This document shows positions 33,022-44,000 of a DNA stretch of 64,000 nt, one piece after another. How positions within the stretch are numbered: the stretch's first letter is position 1; each line of letters opens with the position of its first letter. A program made the translations under genes and the position numbers. Under the pieces are notes generated by a model. That model worked only from the letters and a program-made list of their open reading frames with translations. It did no database searches and had not been told where the DNA came from. The DNA is from Rhynchopus sp. YZ270_cl-10 (Eukaryota; Euglenozoa; Diplonemea; Diplonemida; Diplonemidae). The stretch spans positions 124,001-188,000 of the forward strand of contig OZ037883.1 of assembly GCA_964035575.1 (NCBI GenBank), given 5' to 3'.

Positions 33022-33406
33022 AGTAGTTGAAAACGTGCTGAAACGCATGTCCCACCAGCTTGAAAGATATGGGGGATTCACACAAAAAAAAAAAAATGAT
33101 CGTAAGTTGTATATGCTCGGGTGCACACACATCTAAAAAATAAAATTAACTTTGTGTACAAAGCCTTCATGACAAAGTACAAAAAAAAAAGTTTATAAGA
33201 TGAACCTAAGCCGTGCTTGCTTCAGTCACCTGGAAGTTGGAAATGCAAACACCCCTCTGTGCGCGCAAGCGCCGGATCTCTGGTGGGTTATGAACTTAAG
33301 GAAACGTTGGTAATATCCATCCTCAGATTTGCAGCCTGAGTCACTCAGTCAGATTACAAAATGAAGAGTGAAATTGAAACGTGCTGAAACGCATTCCTCT
33401 TCACCT
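33022..33406 (+). repeat. Cluster of hairpin modules E-B-C-A-D-E
   Basis: Same-strand run: class E 33022-33062 (GTTGAAAACGTGCTGAAACG), class B 33099-33135 (ATATGCTCGGGTGCACACAC), class C 33149-33180 (GTACAAAGCCTTCATGACAA), class A 33191-33233 (TAAGATGAACCTAAGC...CAGTCACC), class D 33234-33330 (GTTGGAAATGCAAACACCCC) and class E 33371-33406 (GAAACGTGCTGAAACGCATT). Spacers are 0-40 bases, mostly A runs. Confidence 0.7.
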
Positions 33407-33792
33407 TCAGAGAAAACATCGAACATCTAGAGACGCTTCAGGGACTTGCTTTCTTTTTCTCTCAATTGCAAAATTTTGCACACCTTTTCTTCATTGGTGA
33501 AAAATGTGTTTGTTTAACTTGTTCAGGCCAAACACCATTCAATATGACCTGCACTGCAGTTCCTGAACATCTTGAGAAAGCGTTTTTTATTGGGTAAAAA
33601 AAGCTAAAAAATGTGTATACAATACTGTCGTAGGCGAGGTGCACATCTCAGAGTCCCGAGGGGGCTATTTATTGTGGTTAGAAATCTCAAAAAGTTATAA
33701 CGTTTTCATTCAATGAATCGAAGCACTTGTAGAGGCAAAAGAAAGAAAAAAGGAAGAGTGCCACTGAGTGCCACCCCTTTAAAGGAACAATT

Positions 33793-33895
33793 GAACGATG
33801 AATAAGCCTCACGGACATACACATCCAGAAGAAAAGGGACAACAGAAAGGACCCAGATGTATGTGCCTCTCGTACGTCTAAGAAGATGGTTAAGA
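33793..33895 (+). repeat. Two class B-like hairpins
   Basis: 33793-33830: GATGAATAAGCCTCACGGAC, ATACACATC. 33853-33895: CAGATGTATGTGCCTCTCGT, ACGT, CTAAGAAGATGG. Both keep the GATG...CATC or GTGCCTCTCGT pattern. Confidence 0.45.
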
Positions 33896-34136
33896 TTAAA
33901 TCTTCTAAGACGGACATTGTCCATGTTGTCCATGTTGTCCTAAAAAGAGAAGGGTGTTAGTTATTTAGCTAACCCTTGCTCCTCTCATATGCAGTAAATG
34001 AAAACCAAAAATATTTAGAACTTTATAACTGATTCGGTATATTACACAAAAAAGAACGCGCGCTTTTCGAAGTATCAGTGTGCAATCACACTGTTTTTTT
34101 TTTTTTTTTTTGTAAAAAAAAATTCTCCCTTTCCCC

Positions 34137-37100
34137 TCACATCTTGGCCTCATCCTTACTTTCCCTCTGTTTTTGCCGTTCCAACTGTTCCTTGCGAATT
34201 TTTTCCCTGACTTCTGCGTCTTTTCTTTGGAGCACAGATTTACAGGCGGCTGGGAGGGGGAGAGACTCTTCTTTGCTGAGCACAAGCGCCTCGAGCGCTG
34301 AATCCGCATAAAAGAGTTCCTTGCACACAACCACTGCTAACGGCAGGGCGTGCGCACTGTTGCCATACAGGGCAACATTCTCTTTGGAACGGTACTGCAC
34401 ATGAACCACCTCTAGCAATTGCTTCGCACGAAACGCAGAGACACATGCGTTTTTACTACGTGTTGCTTGCAGGGCTTCTACCGCATGGTGCACCTCAACG
34501 CCATCCTTTGTGAGGCTCGCAATCTGCGCCTTCTCTGCATCATCCAATTCAGTTTGCCTCTTGAGGATCTCTTCTGATACTTCCTGGACCAGGACACCAC
34601 TCTTTGCGGCGAGACGCACCACAAACACTTCGTGGTAGTATGCGTCTTCCGCAGACACCTCCAACGCAAAGCTTTCCGCCATAAACCGTTCTGCTTCTAA
34701 TGCACGCCTTCCACGAAAACAGAACTCCTTAAGATCTCTAAAGGTCGACCGTTGTATGAGCCCAGCAACCTGCGTCGTAAGGCTTGCATGAAAGAGCTCC
34801 TCCGTGGAGTGGTCTTCTTCGCATATTGTTTCGACTGCGCTGCACATAGCATGAGCAAAGGTGAAGGCACCGCGATGTGCCACCATAATGGGGTAGCCTT
34901 CTATGTAGTTGACATCCCCAACCAGGCGGCCCAGCTTCCATTCAGGGAAGGTGAAGAACTCACACCCCTCTCTCGCAAGGAAGTACGAAGGGTACCCCGG
35001 TGCGCGGGGGTCGAGCAAATACAGCGTATTCGTGGACAGCAAATAGATGTAGTTTCGGAGGTGGTAGTTCGCGTCGGCAACAGACACCTTGCTGTCCACC
35101 CGCGGGTCGAGGGGGCCGCCCATATCAGGGTGGTTCAGAGGGAGGACAGGGGAGGTAGAGGTGTGGCGGTATTCCTTAGGAAACTCCTTCGTGTGGAAGA
35201 CCATGGCAAGGGTCTCGCCATGCGGTCCACGGTCGCAGCGTACGATGTGTGCGTGGCTGAGGTCCCATGGCTGGAGGGTCACGTCTGTGGAGTGGTTGTT
35301 GACTGTCTTGTTGGGTGCGTCGCGGAGTGCAAAGAAGAGGTCACGGAAGAAGCTCTCAATAGCAGCGTTCTTGAGGTGCATGCAGCGGCCTCCAGAGCTG
35401 CGGGGGAGGGGGAAGAGAAGGGGATTGTATTTCGAATCTACCAGAGTCCGTCAAGGGTATAAACCTATGCAATTATTATACATAGCGCTCCAATTAGACT
35501 CTAACTAGATAATTAGAGTCGGCAGTTCGAGTATAATTAGAGTCTTTAAAACTCTAACTGAACTCTAATACTCTAACTGGACTCTAATTAGAGTCTAATT
35601 AGAGTCCTAATAGAGGGTCAATAAAGAGGGGCACATCAATCAATGCTATAGCCATCAACCCAGGGGGCATAGCTAGTGCAAGAAATTCGACTTTGTAATC
35701 CAGAAAGTCTGTTCTCTGCTTGCAGAGAACCAGACACAAGAAAATATTGTTTGTTCCCCAGAAAACCAGTGCACAATTCACACTCCTTGTGGATGGTCTT
35801 GTTGCCTTTTTAGCACAGGAATTTTGGCCCAGGGGCATGCACTTGAAGCATGGCTATTTAGTGTGTATGGGGCAGTGTTGTTTTGTTATGAATTCTCTTT
35901 GGTATTGTCGATCGCGGGTAGTTGTTCAACGCGAGGCTTGGATCTCTCCTGGGTTCATAAGTAGTATTTCTTCGGATGAAATGAACGTATGCTCGCTATA
36001 CAGTGTGTCGCAGAATTAATGGCACCTGAAGATATTTTTTGTAAAATAGGCAAAATTTGACAAAGTATATGGTATTTTCACCAGGTTGTGCCTAAAAAGT
36101 GTGCGGGGGGGCGTAAAAATAGGCAATATGGCCCTTTTTGGAAAAAAGGGTGAATGTATTGAAAAGGTGTAAATGGGGAGCAGGCACTAAAAATATAGAT
36201 GCAGCCATTGGGTGCACAAAAAGAAATAGAGCATGTAAACTTACCATTTACATGTATTAATACTTTGCGTGCATCCCTTTGGATTGGGAAACTGCCTCTA
36301 GGCGTCGTGGCATTGACTCGATGTAACGTGCAACGAAGCTAGTGTCCATCTTTGACCATTATTTTTTAATGGCACGTTCAAGTGTCGCCACGTCTTTGGA
36401 TCCCTTTCGTTGACTGCAAACTGCAGTTTGGCCACAGGTTCTCAATAGGATTCAGATCAGGGGAGTTGCCTGGCCAGTCTGCTTTAGGGAGGAACGAGAA
36501 AGGCTGCGTGGAGAGGAAGTCTTGAGTAGCTTTGGCAGTGTGGCAAGGAGCCCCATCCTGCTGAAAGATGTAGCTGCTGTCAGGAAGGAGTTCTTTTCTT
36601 TCAGGGCTTTCTGCAGTAGTCCCCTGTACTTCTCAGAAGTAAGTGAACCTTCGTAAAAATAGAGTTGTGTCTTACCTCTAGTTGTGATCCCACCCCGGAA
36701 CCTTCTGGGTAGCCCTGACCTTAAACTGTTGGAGGCGGCTCGGCACCCTCTGCAAGCCAGACAACATCATTTCTTACTAACCCGGGGAAAAAGCCAAAAG
36801 TCCTTCTCTTTGATGAACATCACCTTAGACCAGTCCGTGTTTTGGTGTGCCTTTGCAAAGGCACACCAAAACACTTCACCATTAAATTTTCACTTTTCTC
36901 GTATTCCTGGATATAAATTGTATGTTTTTTGAGGGGTTTTGAAAATGTGTTTGTCAATTTTTGCCCCTTTTTTTTAAATGTGGTCAAGTGCCATTAATTC
37001 TGCGACACACTGTAGATTTCCCGTCAACACAGCCTTTGATACTGGGATTACCCCTTCGACCCCTTAGTGATAGTTAAATTCGATTGACATTTACATTCCT

Positions 37101-38204
37101 ACAGATGAAAGAACAAGACACCACTTCTGTACCCGCGCATCAACATTTGTAGAAAATTTTGCACTCCAAACACCTTCAATAACGCCCGCCAAAAGGCGCC
37201 CCTTGTTGCTGGGAGTTTCTCATGTTTGATACCTGCACAGCAGGCATTCCTCTGAGTCCAACGCTGCTTGGCCTGTCTGCGGCGTTGCACCGAAGGTGCA
37301 CATAGAGTTTTTGCATCGCATTCCCTAATGTATGGGGCACTCACACTTGAGGGCATGTGCCACTGCGCGGGTCTGAGTACCTGGGTACCCATAGCTGAGA
37401 ATAAGCCGGGTCCCGAGTCCCGGTACTGGGTACTAGGTACAGTAGGACTAGGACTAGGCCCCCACCCTCCCGCGACCGGGTCCCCGACCCGCTTTCAGGC
37501 GGACCACAGCGCCTTCACATATTGTGTCCCAGTCCGGCTGAGAACTCGGTTCCCCAAGTCTTATTTTCAGCTATGTGGGTACCTGGGCACCTGGGTCCTA
37601 CAGAGGAACCTTAGGGGAACCGGTTCCTTACGGCGTTTGCACCTACAAGAAGCCTGTTGGTTTACTCTAATTAGACTATAATTAGAGTGCAGTTAGAGTC
37701 TAATTATGCTCTAACTGCACTCTAATTATAGTCTAATTGAAGAAAAGCGACTCTAATTATACTCTAACTGGACTCTAACTGACTTGGCCCAAAATCCCAG
37801 ACTCTAATTATACCCTAATACTCTAATTAGAGCGCTATGTATAAATTATGGTTAAAAATGAAATATAAAGGATTCGTGACAGTGCTGGGAAAAATGGTAT
37901 CAACATACAGGACATGCCGCACCTTGGCGGGGACGTCAACCGCTTCTGGTGTGTAGAGCTGCTCGACAACAAACGGCGACGGCTCTTGGCGGGAGAGGCG
38001 CAAGAAGTCGTCAAACTCGCGCGGCACCTGTGGAGTCTTCGCGCCGATGTCCGTAGCCCACGTGCAGCCAGACTCAAGGCCCGTCAGCAGTGCCTCCACA
38101 TGGCTACACTGTGCACTGTCCTGGGTAGACTCCGCACTGCTGTGCTGGCTGCTGCTGCTGTTGCTTGCACTGAAGCGGTCAAGACCTACACGTCCCTGCA
38201 CCAT
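34137..38204 (-). CDS. Unknown 518-aa protein, intron carries a nested transposon
   Basis: Two exons: 37909-38204 and 34137-35397, 518 aa, no family recognised. Intron 35398-37908 (2511 bp) has donor GTATGT and acceptor GCAG; the frame joins KVRHV-L-SGGRCMHLKN in phase 2. Exon 1 is Ser-rich at residues 13-30. Exon 2 is a mixed alpha/beta globular stretch with motifs YLLSTNTLYLLDPRAPGYP and EGYPIMVAHRGAFTFAH, then a long helical part (about 330-400). It ends in a charged coiled-coil-like tail (VREKIRKEQLERQKQ). No signal peptide or TM, so probably cytosolic. An alternative start at 35381 would drop exon 1, but the acceptor just upstream and the phase match favour two exons. Removing the inserted element leaves an intron of about 138 bp, normal for this window. 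Confidence 0.75.
36001..37012 (-). mobile_element. Tc1-type transposon, decayed, nested in the larger element
   Basis: Perfect 25-bp terminal inverted repeats beginning CAGTGTGTCGCAGAATTAAT, flanked by TA (35999-36000, 37013-37014). The minus strand encodes Tc1 transposase pieces: DWSKVMFIKEKDFWLF (36770-36840), then YFYEGSLTSEKYRGLLQKAL (about 36600-36670), then FQQDGAP and DWPGNSPDLNPIENLW (36440-36570). So the second catalytic Asp and the final Glu (PIENLW) are present. The first Asp position reads Lys (IKEKDF where SDEKxF is expected). A stop follows the first piece, and the second and third pieces are in different frames. At 1012 bp it is shorter than the usual 1.3-1.6 kb. Confidence 0.88.
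36837..36874. repeat. Perfect 38-bp palindrome inside the Tc1 copy
   Basis: Arm GTGTTTTGGTGTGCCTTTG followed directly by its complement, no spacer. It falls just upstream of the first surviving transposase piece. Confidence 0.9.
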
Positions 38205-38495
38205 TGTGGGGGGGACGATACCTGGAGTGGAAGGTAGAAGTGAAGTGAAGGTGGGGTGTCGAGTATTGGATTTTAAAAAAAGGGGGTGAGTGGGATCCGG
38301 GGTTTTGTAGTCGGACTGAGGGACAACGCGCGCCGTTCTCTGATAGAAATCAGGAAGTAAGGGAGTTTTTTTTCTCTTGAAGTCTCCTCACTAGTAACAA
38401 TGGTGATATCATAATTGCTGATGCAGAGCTCACTTAATGAGCGTGCTCAACAGGATGTAAGTACAACATACAGAAATATGACACACTCGTGTGTA

Positions 38496-38601
38496 GGCAC
38501 ACAGTGACCATGTGACCCGGTAAACATGACAATGCATGTTACTTTGAAAATCATGTTGCAACATACTTTCATGTTACCGGGTCACATGGTCGCCGTGTAC
38601 C
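38496..38601. mobile_element. MITE-like inverted-repeat element
   Basis: Arms of about 34 bp, left GGCACACAGTGACCATGTGA and right (other strand) GGTACACGGCGACCATGTGA, both then CCCGGTAAACATG-like. About 38 bp lie between. Confidence 0.8.
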
Positions 38602-38836
38602 TTTAAAAAAGGGGGAGAGGGGGCAAGTCTTCACTGCGATCTTGTACATGACATAACATACACGTAATATCAACATGTAAACAGAACAACACAATGCATC
38701 ATGCCATTTTACATGTCATCGATTTATCATGGAACATGTCAGTCATTCCATTTTCAAAGATCGCAATGTGGAACACCAACAGTGAAGTTGATAAAACATG
38801 CAGACACTTCTGGGATTCAGACACGTACAAAAAAAA

Positions 38837-38972
38837 ACTTGAAATACAATAGCCTTCTCGTGACAGTGTACCCTGGTTGGAGTGAACCCCAACTATGCAG
38901 TCGTTTATCCATTTCGTGGTCATCTGAAAAAAAAAGTTGGTAAGATGACACAAGTCTCGTCCTTAATCACCT
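38837..38972 (+). repeat. Class C (medium form) then class A hairpin
   Basis: C at 38837-38925 carries the head plus the AACTATGCAGTCGTTTATCC and ATTTCGTGGT blocks of the long form. A at 38936-38972 reads GGTAAGATGACACAAGTCTC, GTCCTTAATCACC. Confidence 0.7.
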
Positions 38973-39283
38973 AGAACAAAATGCGGAATCAGTAGGTAAT
39001 CAGGCAGATTAATGGGTGGGGGCAAGAGATTTGGGAAAGGGATGGGGGATGTAAAGTGGTTTGTCACATTTGAGCTGCACCGATAAACAACAGGACACTT
39101 GATTCAACTCTTATCACAACTTCTCGGGAAAGCATAAGAAGAAGAACCACAGGCGCTCCAACAGGTAAGCTAAAAACTGAGGTGGGTGTTGAAATTTTGA
39201 AGAGCCAAGCGGGTCGTTACCCCCACTTGTTGGACGTCTGTACAAAAAAAAATAAAAACAAAATAAAAGATCGCGAAGGCCAG

Positions 39284-39347
39284 CTCAGGCGTGGCTGAGG
39301 CGTACTCAGGAATACGTATGTTTAAGTACGTCTCAGCCACGCCTCAG
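39284..39347. repeat. Inverted repeat
   Basis: CTCAGGCGTGGCTGAGGCGT and its near-complement ACGTCTCAGCCACGCCTCAG flank a 20-bp centre. Confidence 0.75.
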
Positions 39348-39697
39348 ATACATTTTCCAGCCAGTTCATTTTTCAGGCGCACTCGGCCTTGCTGTGTTGT
39401 ATTAGATGAGACTAAGCTCGCCTAAAAAAAAGTAAAACTTTCAACGGAAGAATGACCAAATCTGAAAAGATGTTTGGCGGGACAACACGGTACCTTTGAA
39501 TATCATACAGGAAAAACAAAAAAAACCAAAAGAGAACTAAGATGAATAATGTATCAAATAAAAAAATCATCCTTTTCTTTTCTACTATTCGCAGAAAAGC
39601 ATTTTGAGGGTTCCAAAAAATGGTGTTCGTAAACCTGTAGATCACAAAGGTGACTACACTACAGTTCTTTTTTTTCAAAAAAAAATGGGGTAAATAT

Positions 39698-40131
39698 TTT
39701 TAGATGAAACCCAAGACTCTCATGAGGCCTTAACGTCACCTTAAAAGATAGGGGGAGAAAGCCGATCTGTGCAAACTGTATTGGAATGGAGACAGAGCTA
39801 CCTCTGTCACAAATCCAAAAGCTGTAGGCAATCTTGGGTATCCCGGCATTGCGTGAAAGCACTGTAGAGAGGAAAACCTACCGGTGTGTTAAGACCTAAG
39901 TGCTTTCACATGAGGACGACCGCATTGGAAGTACAATGAATGTACACTTGAAGTCTTCGCCTTCTTTTTTGCCACCTAAATCATCACATACACCTACAAA
40001 AACTGAAACTGATCCTGAGTCTCCATTGCAAAAAAAAACAAAAACAAAAACAAAAACAAAAAACAAAAAACAAAAACACAAAAAATCTCGCATACAATAA
40101 GATGAATCCAAGCCACGGCTTAGTCACCCTG
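39698..40131 (+). repeat. Two class A-type hairpins and a CAAAAA microsatellite
   Basis: 39698-39745: GATGAAACCCAAGACTCTCA, TGAGGCCTTAACGTCACC. 40027-40078: CAAAAA units. 40096-40131: AATAAGATGAATCCAAGCC, AC, GGCTTAGTCACC, where AAGCC/GGCTT pair perfectly and replace the CTAAGC/GCTTAG of other copies. Confidence 0.6.
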
Positions 40132-41071
40132 AAAAAAAAGAGCTACGCAAGTATGGGGGTGCACGCACAAATTTTTCTTGTTGGTATAAACAAGAAGCAG
40201 TAGGGAATACAACTTCTAGACAAGTTTTTTTCTTTTTTTTTTTGTAGCAGATGTTCGAAAAGCTTTTCCATTTGGGTACCCGCATGAAGTTCAAAAAAAA
40301 AATTATCTTGTAGTGCTCCGGAGGGGGTCGATATTGACAGGTCGCTGACAGGTGGTTGATGTAGGGAGGGGTGCCATTTTTACATTTCCCTCACGATTTT
40401 GGGTGGAAAAAAAAACACAGACAAAATGCAATGGTAAATTTAAAAAGGGCCTCCTCTATATTGACAGTCCGCTGACAGGTCGTTGACCGATTTCCCGTAG
40501 CACCTTGTGAAAACACTTTTGAATACATTGAGACATTTTAGCACGCTGCGTAAGAGAAAAAATGGGGAGGGGGGTTTCCTGCAGCACGCGATGTAGCCAT
40601 TTCTAGAGAGCTGACATCACACACATGCAGACAGCGGCACTTCATTCGAGTGCAAGAGTTGAGCAAACGATCACCCCCCCCCCCCCCCCACCACCCCATT
40701 ACCCTTCACCTTGACTTAGTAAGGCGAATATTCTCTTCAAATTGTAGTCACCACGTGACCTCACAGCCGTCACCCTCTCCTATGTTAACTTCGAATACGC
40801 TACTGTTTTCTTACGTTTTTTATATAGAAATTGACGACGAGTAGTCACATCGCTTTTTTCTTTTTTTCGTGTGATCTCCACACAACTCCACACTTTTTTT
40901 TTTTTTGATTTTCGTGTACAGTGAGTCGCATATTTACGGGTGTGTCTCATGAAGGTGTTCCTAATTTCCACCTATAATTATTGAGTCATCCGTAATAAAA
41001 ACGCAAAATTGTGGCTCACTGCAGTTGCCACAGTTTTTTTCGCTCCACAAAAAAGAAAAGCACCAATTTTT

Positions 41072-44000
41072 TTAATGCATGTCAAGAAACATCGCGCTGA
41101 GATCAGTTCTGAGGTGTGTGCCAGACTTCAGCATCCGCACAACCTGCTCTGCCACTTTGTCCTCTACTGTGATCGACGTCGCAATCTTCTTGTAGTCCTT
41201 CTCCTTGAAGGCGGTTATGTACTTCGCAGACCAGCCCCACTCGTTTGGGTCTTCCTTCCACTCCCAGGCTTCGTGCTCGAGAGGGTTGTACACTGGTGTC
41301 GAACAGCGTGCAGATGTTGGGTCCATTTGATGCAATACCAACTTCCTCTCTCCGACGGTCCACTCATCTACAGGTCTCGTTGCCATGCGGCTTCCGTAAG
41401 ACATCTGCCCTGTGGTGGGTGAGCACAGTGCGAAAGTCTCCAAAGACATGGCGGCTTGGCTTAGCATTGCTGCGAGGGCGAGAGGCGAGCCAAGGGTGGT
41501 CATATACTTCAGCCCGCCAGCACCGACGGAGCCGACGAGCACCCGCCCGCAGCTGAGCCCGCAGAAACACTGCTCTTGGTTGCGGTGTTGGTTCGAGTAG
41601 AGGTCGCTAACGAACTTCGCAGACGCGCCAAGCGGACTGTGGTAGGGCCGGCTTGCGTTCCAGCTTGCGATGACACACTGCCCAACAAAGGCCACCAACG
41701 CGCCTAACGTTGTCGACAACGTACCTAAAATATGCTGCGCAGCTTCGTTCACCCTAACCACCGGGTCCTCTGGGTCATGAAATGCGGATGACTTAAACCG
41801 ATACTCCACATGCGCAATAACCGCAGACGGCATATGCACCAAAGAATCCTTCAACCTCTCCTTCACCGGCCGTCTCGACTGCGACTGCGACGTAGACGAA
41901 ACATTGCTACTCGTTGACGCGCTCATCGACTGCGCAAAGGACTGTTCATTCACAGACTCTGTAGCGTCCATATCACCACCACGCCCTGCCAGCTCTTGAG
42001 GCACCAGCATCAGGGCATTAACATACTCACGCATTCCTTTGAGGTGATGTGAATCGGAGGAGACGATGTGAGGGTCCCCAACCGCAGCCAGGTCGGGGAT
42101 TTGACTGATAATTTCTTCAGAGATGCACACCGCCCCACCAGCACAGATTCCTTCCAACCGTGAGGCGCGGATGACACACTGTCCTAAGTAGTCTATACCG
42201 CCTGAAGGGGCGTGGTCCACGTGGCACTCCCCGTAGTGCACACCAATGCGTACGCAGAGGCCACCCCAGAGTCCGTCATCTGTGCGGCGGCAAAGATCCA
42301 ATACAAGAAGCTCTTCAGGCCATGTGGCGTTTAAAAGATCAACGTGTACCTTTAATGAAAATAGAATGGCGGAAGACAGCTCCGAGAAGGTGATCATGAA
42401 GGAGTCGCCGATGGTTTTCACCTCGTATCCGCCAAATTGGTGAATGCAGGCTCGGACGATTTGGTTATGAATTTTGAGCGCTTTGCGCATGCCGTCGGGG
42501 GAGAGCTCCCAGATAGGGGTGGACGACTTAATGTCAGTAAACACCACGGCCAGCTCGACGGTCTCCCGTTCCGCGTCTTCTAGGTCTTCGCCGATGCCGC
42601 GAAGAATATCCTCTGGAAGGTATCGGCGGTACTCCGCTAGGTTCTCGACCATTTGTTTGAAAGACTGTTGCATCCAGTCGATTTCAAATATGACTGAGGA
42701 GTGCCTCTTCGTGATCGCATTTAACCGCAAATCAGCTACAGAATCCATATCCACAGCAAGCCGCCTCACCGGGCGAAGCAACACTAGAATAAGAACGAAA
42801 ACGACAAATCCAATCACACATGTAATCCCCAACCCCATCCCCAAAGCCCTGTCTGAAGCACTGTCCGCAGGTTCCAAGATTTTCTCGATATCAACTGTAG
42901 GCAGGGTCGCGACCAGAAGCGTTACGAAGCCAGGAACGAAGATCGGAAATGAGAGCACCACTCCTGCAGCGCACTGAAGCATTGCCTTTTGTGCCATCCC
43001 CCCTTTTATCGTTTGAAAGCGCTTCAGCACCACTAAGATTGGCTCCTTTACGGCAGATTTTGGGTCGTGTATGTCAAACACATTGATCAGACCTTTGCTC
43101 GAGTTCGACCCAATCGCGACCATCAACGCTTCCGGCGACAGAGATGACGACAGCAACATCCCGTTCTCGTCCAACATCAGTATGGACGAACGCTCCGAAG
43201 GCAAAATCGAACGCAATATTTTTGACACCGTCTTCAACGTAAAGTCCGCTGCCACCACACCAACGAAATTCCCTGCATACTTCAACCCTATTGTACTAGT
43301 AAACCCCGCTGTCCCCCCGAGAAAGGTGTACGGCTCGGACCAGGTTACGTTCTCCGTATATTTATACCAGGGCCGCTTGGATGGGTCGAAATTCATTACC
43401 CACGCGGGAGACGTTCTGAGATCGAACCCTCCAGGATAATGCTTTCCTTTCGTAAACCCTAGGCCACCTAAAGAACAGACGTCACGCGATACAATCCGGC
43501 AGGTCGCCGCACAGGGGAGATCTAAGGCACCACTACCACACAACTCAGCGATTTTGTACTCCGAACAGTTGTTCTCCCCTGGGTTGTCGGAGAAGCTTTG
43601 ACAGACCACATGCGGGGGGAGGCTGTCTGCATTTCTTGGGTCAAACCAGATGTTCCCATTTATATCAATTCCCAACGAATTTCCTTCTGAGGTTCCATAA
43701 TAAAAGGAGGCAATCGATGTGGACAGCGTTGCGGTATTTTTGAAGAGAGAGTGGAGGATGAGCTGGTTGTCTGGGTATGGTGCGGTCAGAGAGATACGCC
43801 CGTCCGCAACTGCGTCAGCGAAGCTGTGCAATGCTGTAGTACCTATAGTGAGATCCACCTGAACTGCTTGGGACAACAGGACAGTGGTACTGAGCAGCTC
43901 TTCAATGTTGTCATGTATAACATCTCGCGACGCCTGGTAGGTCAGCCCCCAGGTCATCAGCGTGACGGAGACCAGAGTTGCCCATAATGTCAATACAAAA

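Larger units (their letters stand above)
32158..34136. other. Intergenic with an unusual cluster of hairpin modules
   Basis: Contains a MITE-like element (32374-32503), an AG microsatellite (32884-32914), the five-class module cluster (33022-33406) and two class B-like hairpins (33793-33895). No gene seen. Confidence 0.6.
35477..37843. mobile_element. 2.4-kb inverted-repeat DNA element with 6-bp target duplication
   Basis: Outer ends TATACATAGCGCTC and GAGCGCTATGTATA are perfect inverses, flanked by direct AATTAT duplications (35471-35476, 37844-37849). The terminal arms (about 140 and 177 bp) are built from CTCTAATTAGAGT-like units in both orientations. Between the arm and the inner transposon lies unrecognised sequence; a 99-aa plus-strand ORF (35720-36019, running into the Tc1 end) has no visible motif. 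A 6-bp duplication rules out Tc1 (TA) and hAT (8 bp); superfamily not assigned. It sits in the intron of the 518-aa gene, which stays spliceable on paper. Confidence 0.85.
38205..41071. other. Intergenic with MITEs, modules and simple repeats
   Basis: Contains inverted-repeat elements (38496-38601, 39284-39347), C plus A modules (38837-38972), a further A module (40096-40131), an A-like hairpin (39698-39745), a CAAAAA tandem run (40027-40078), a direct repeat of ATTGACAGGTCGCTGACAGG-like sequence (40332, 40461) and a C run (40673-40689). No gene seen. Confidence 0.6.

Noticed and set aside
33022-33406. CRISPR-like array
   Set aside because: Units are different classes, not one repeat with spacers, and the genome is eukaryotic.
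37380-37660. GGTACC/GGGTACC-rich stretch as a regulatory array
   Set aside because: It lies inside the inverted-repeat element and is probably part of its internal repeats.
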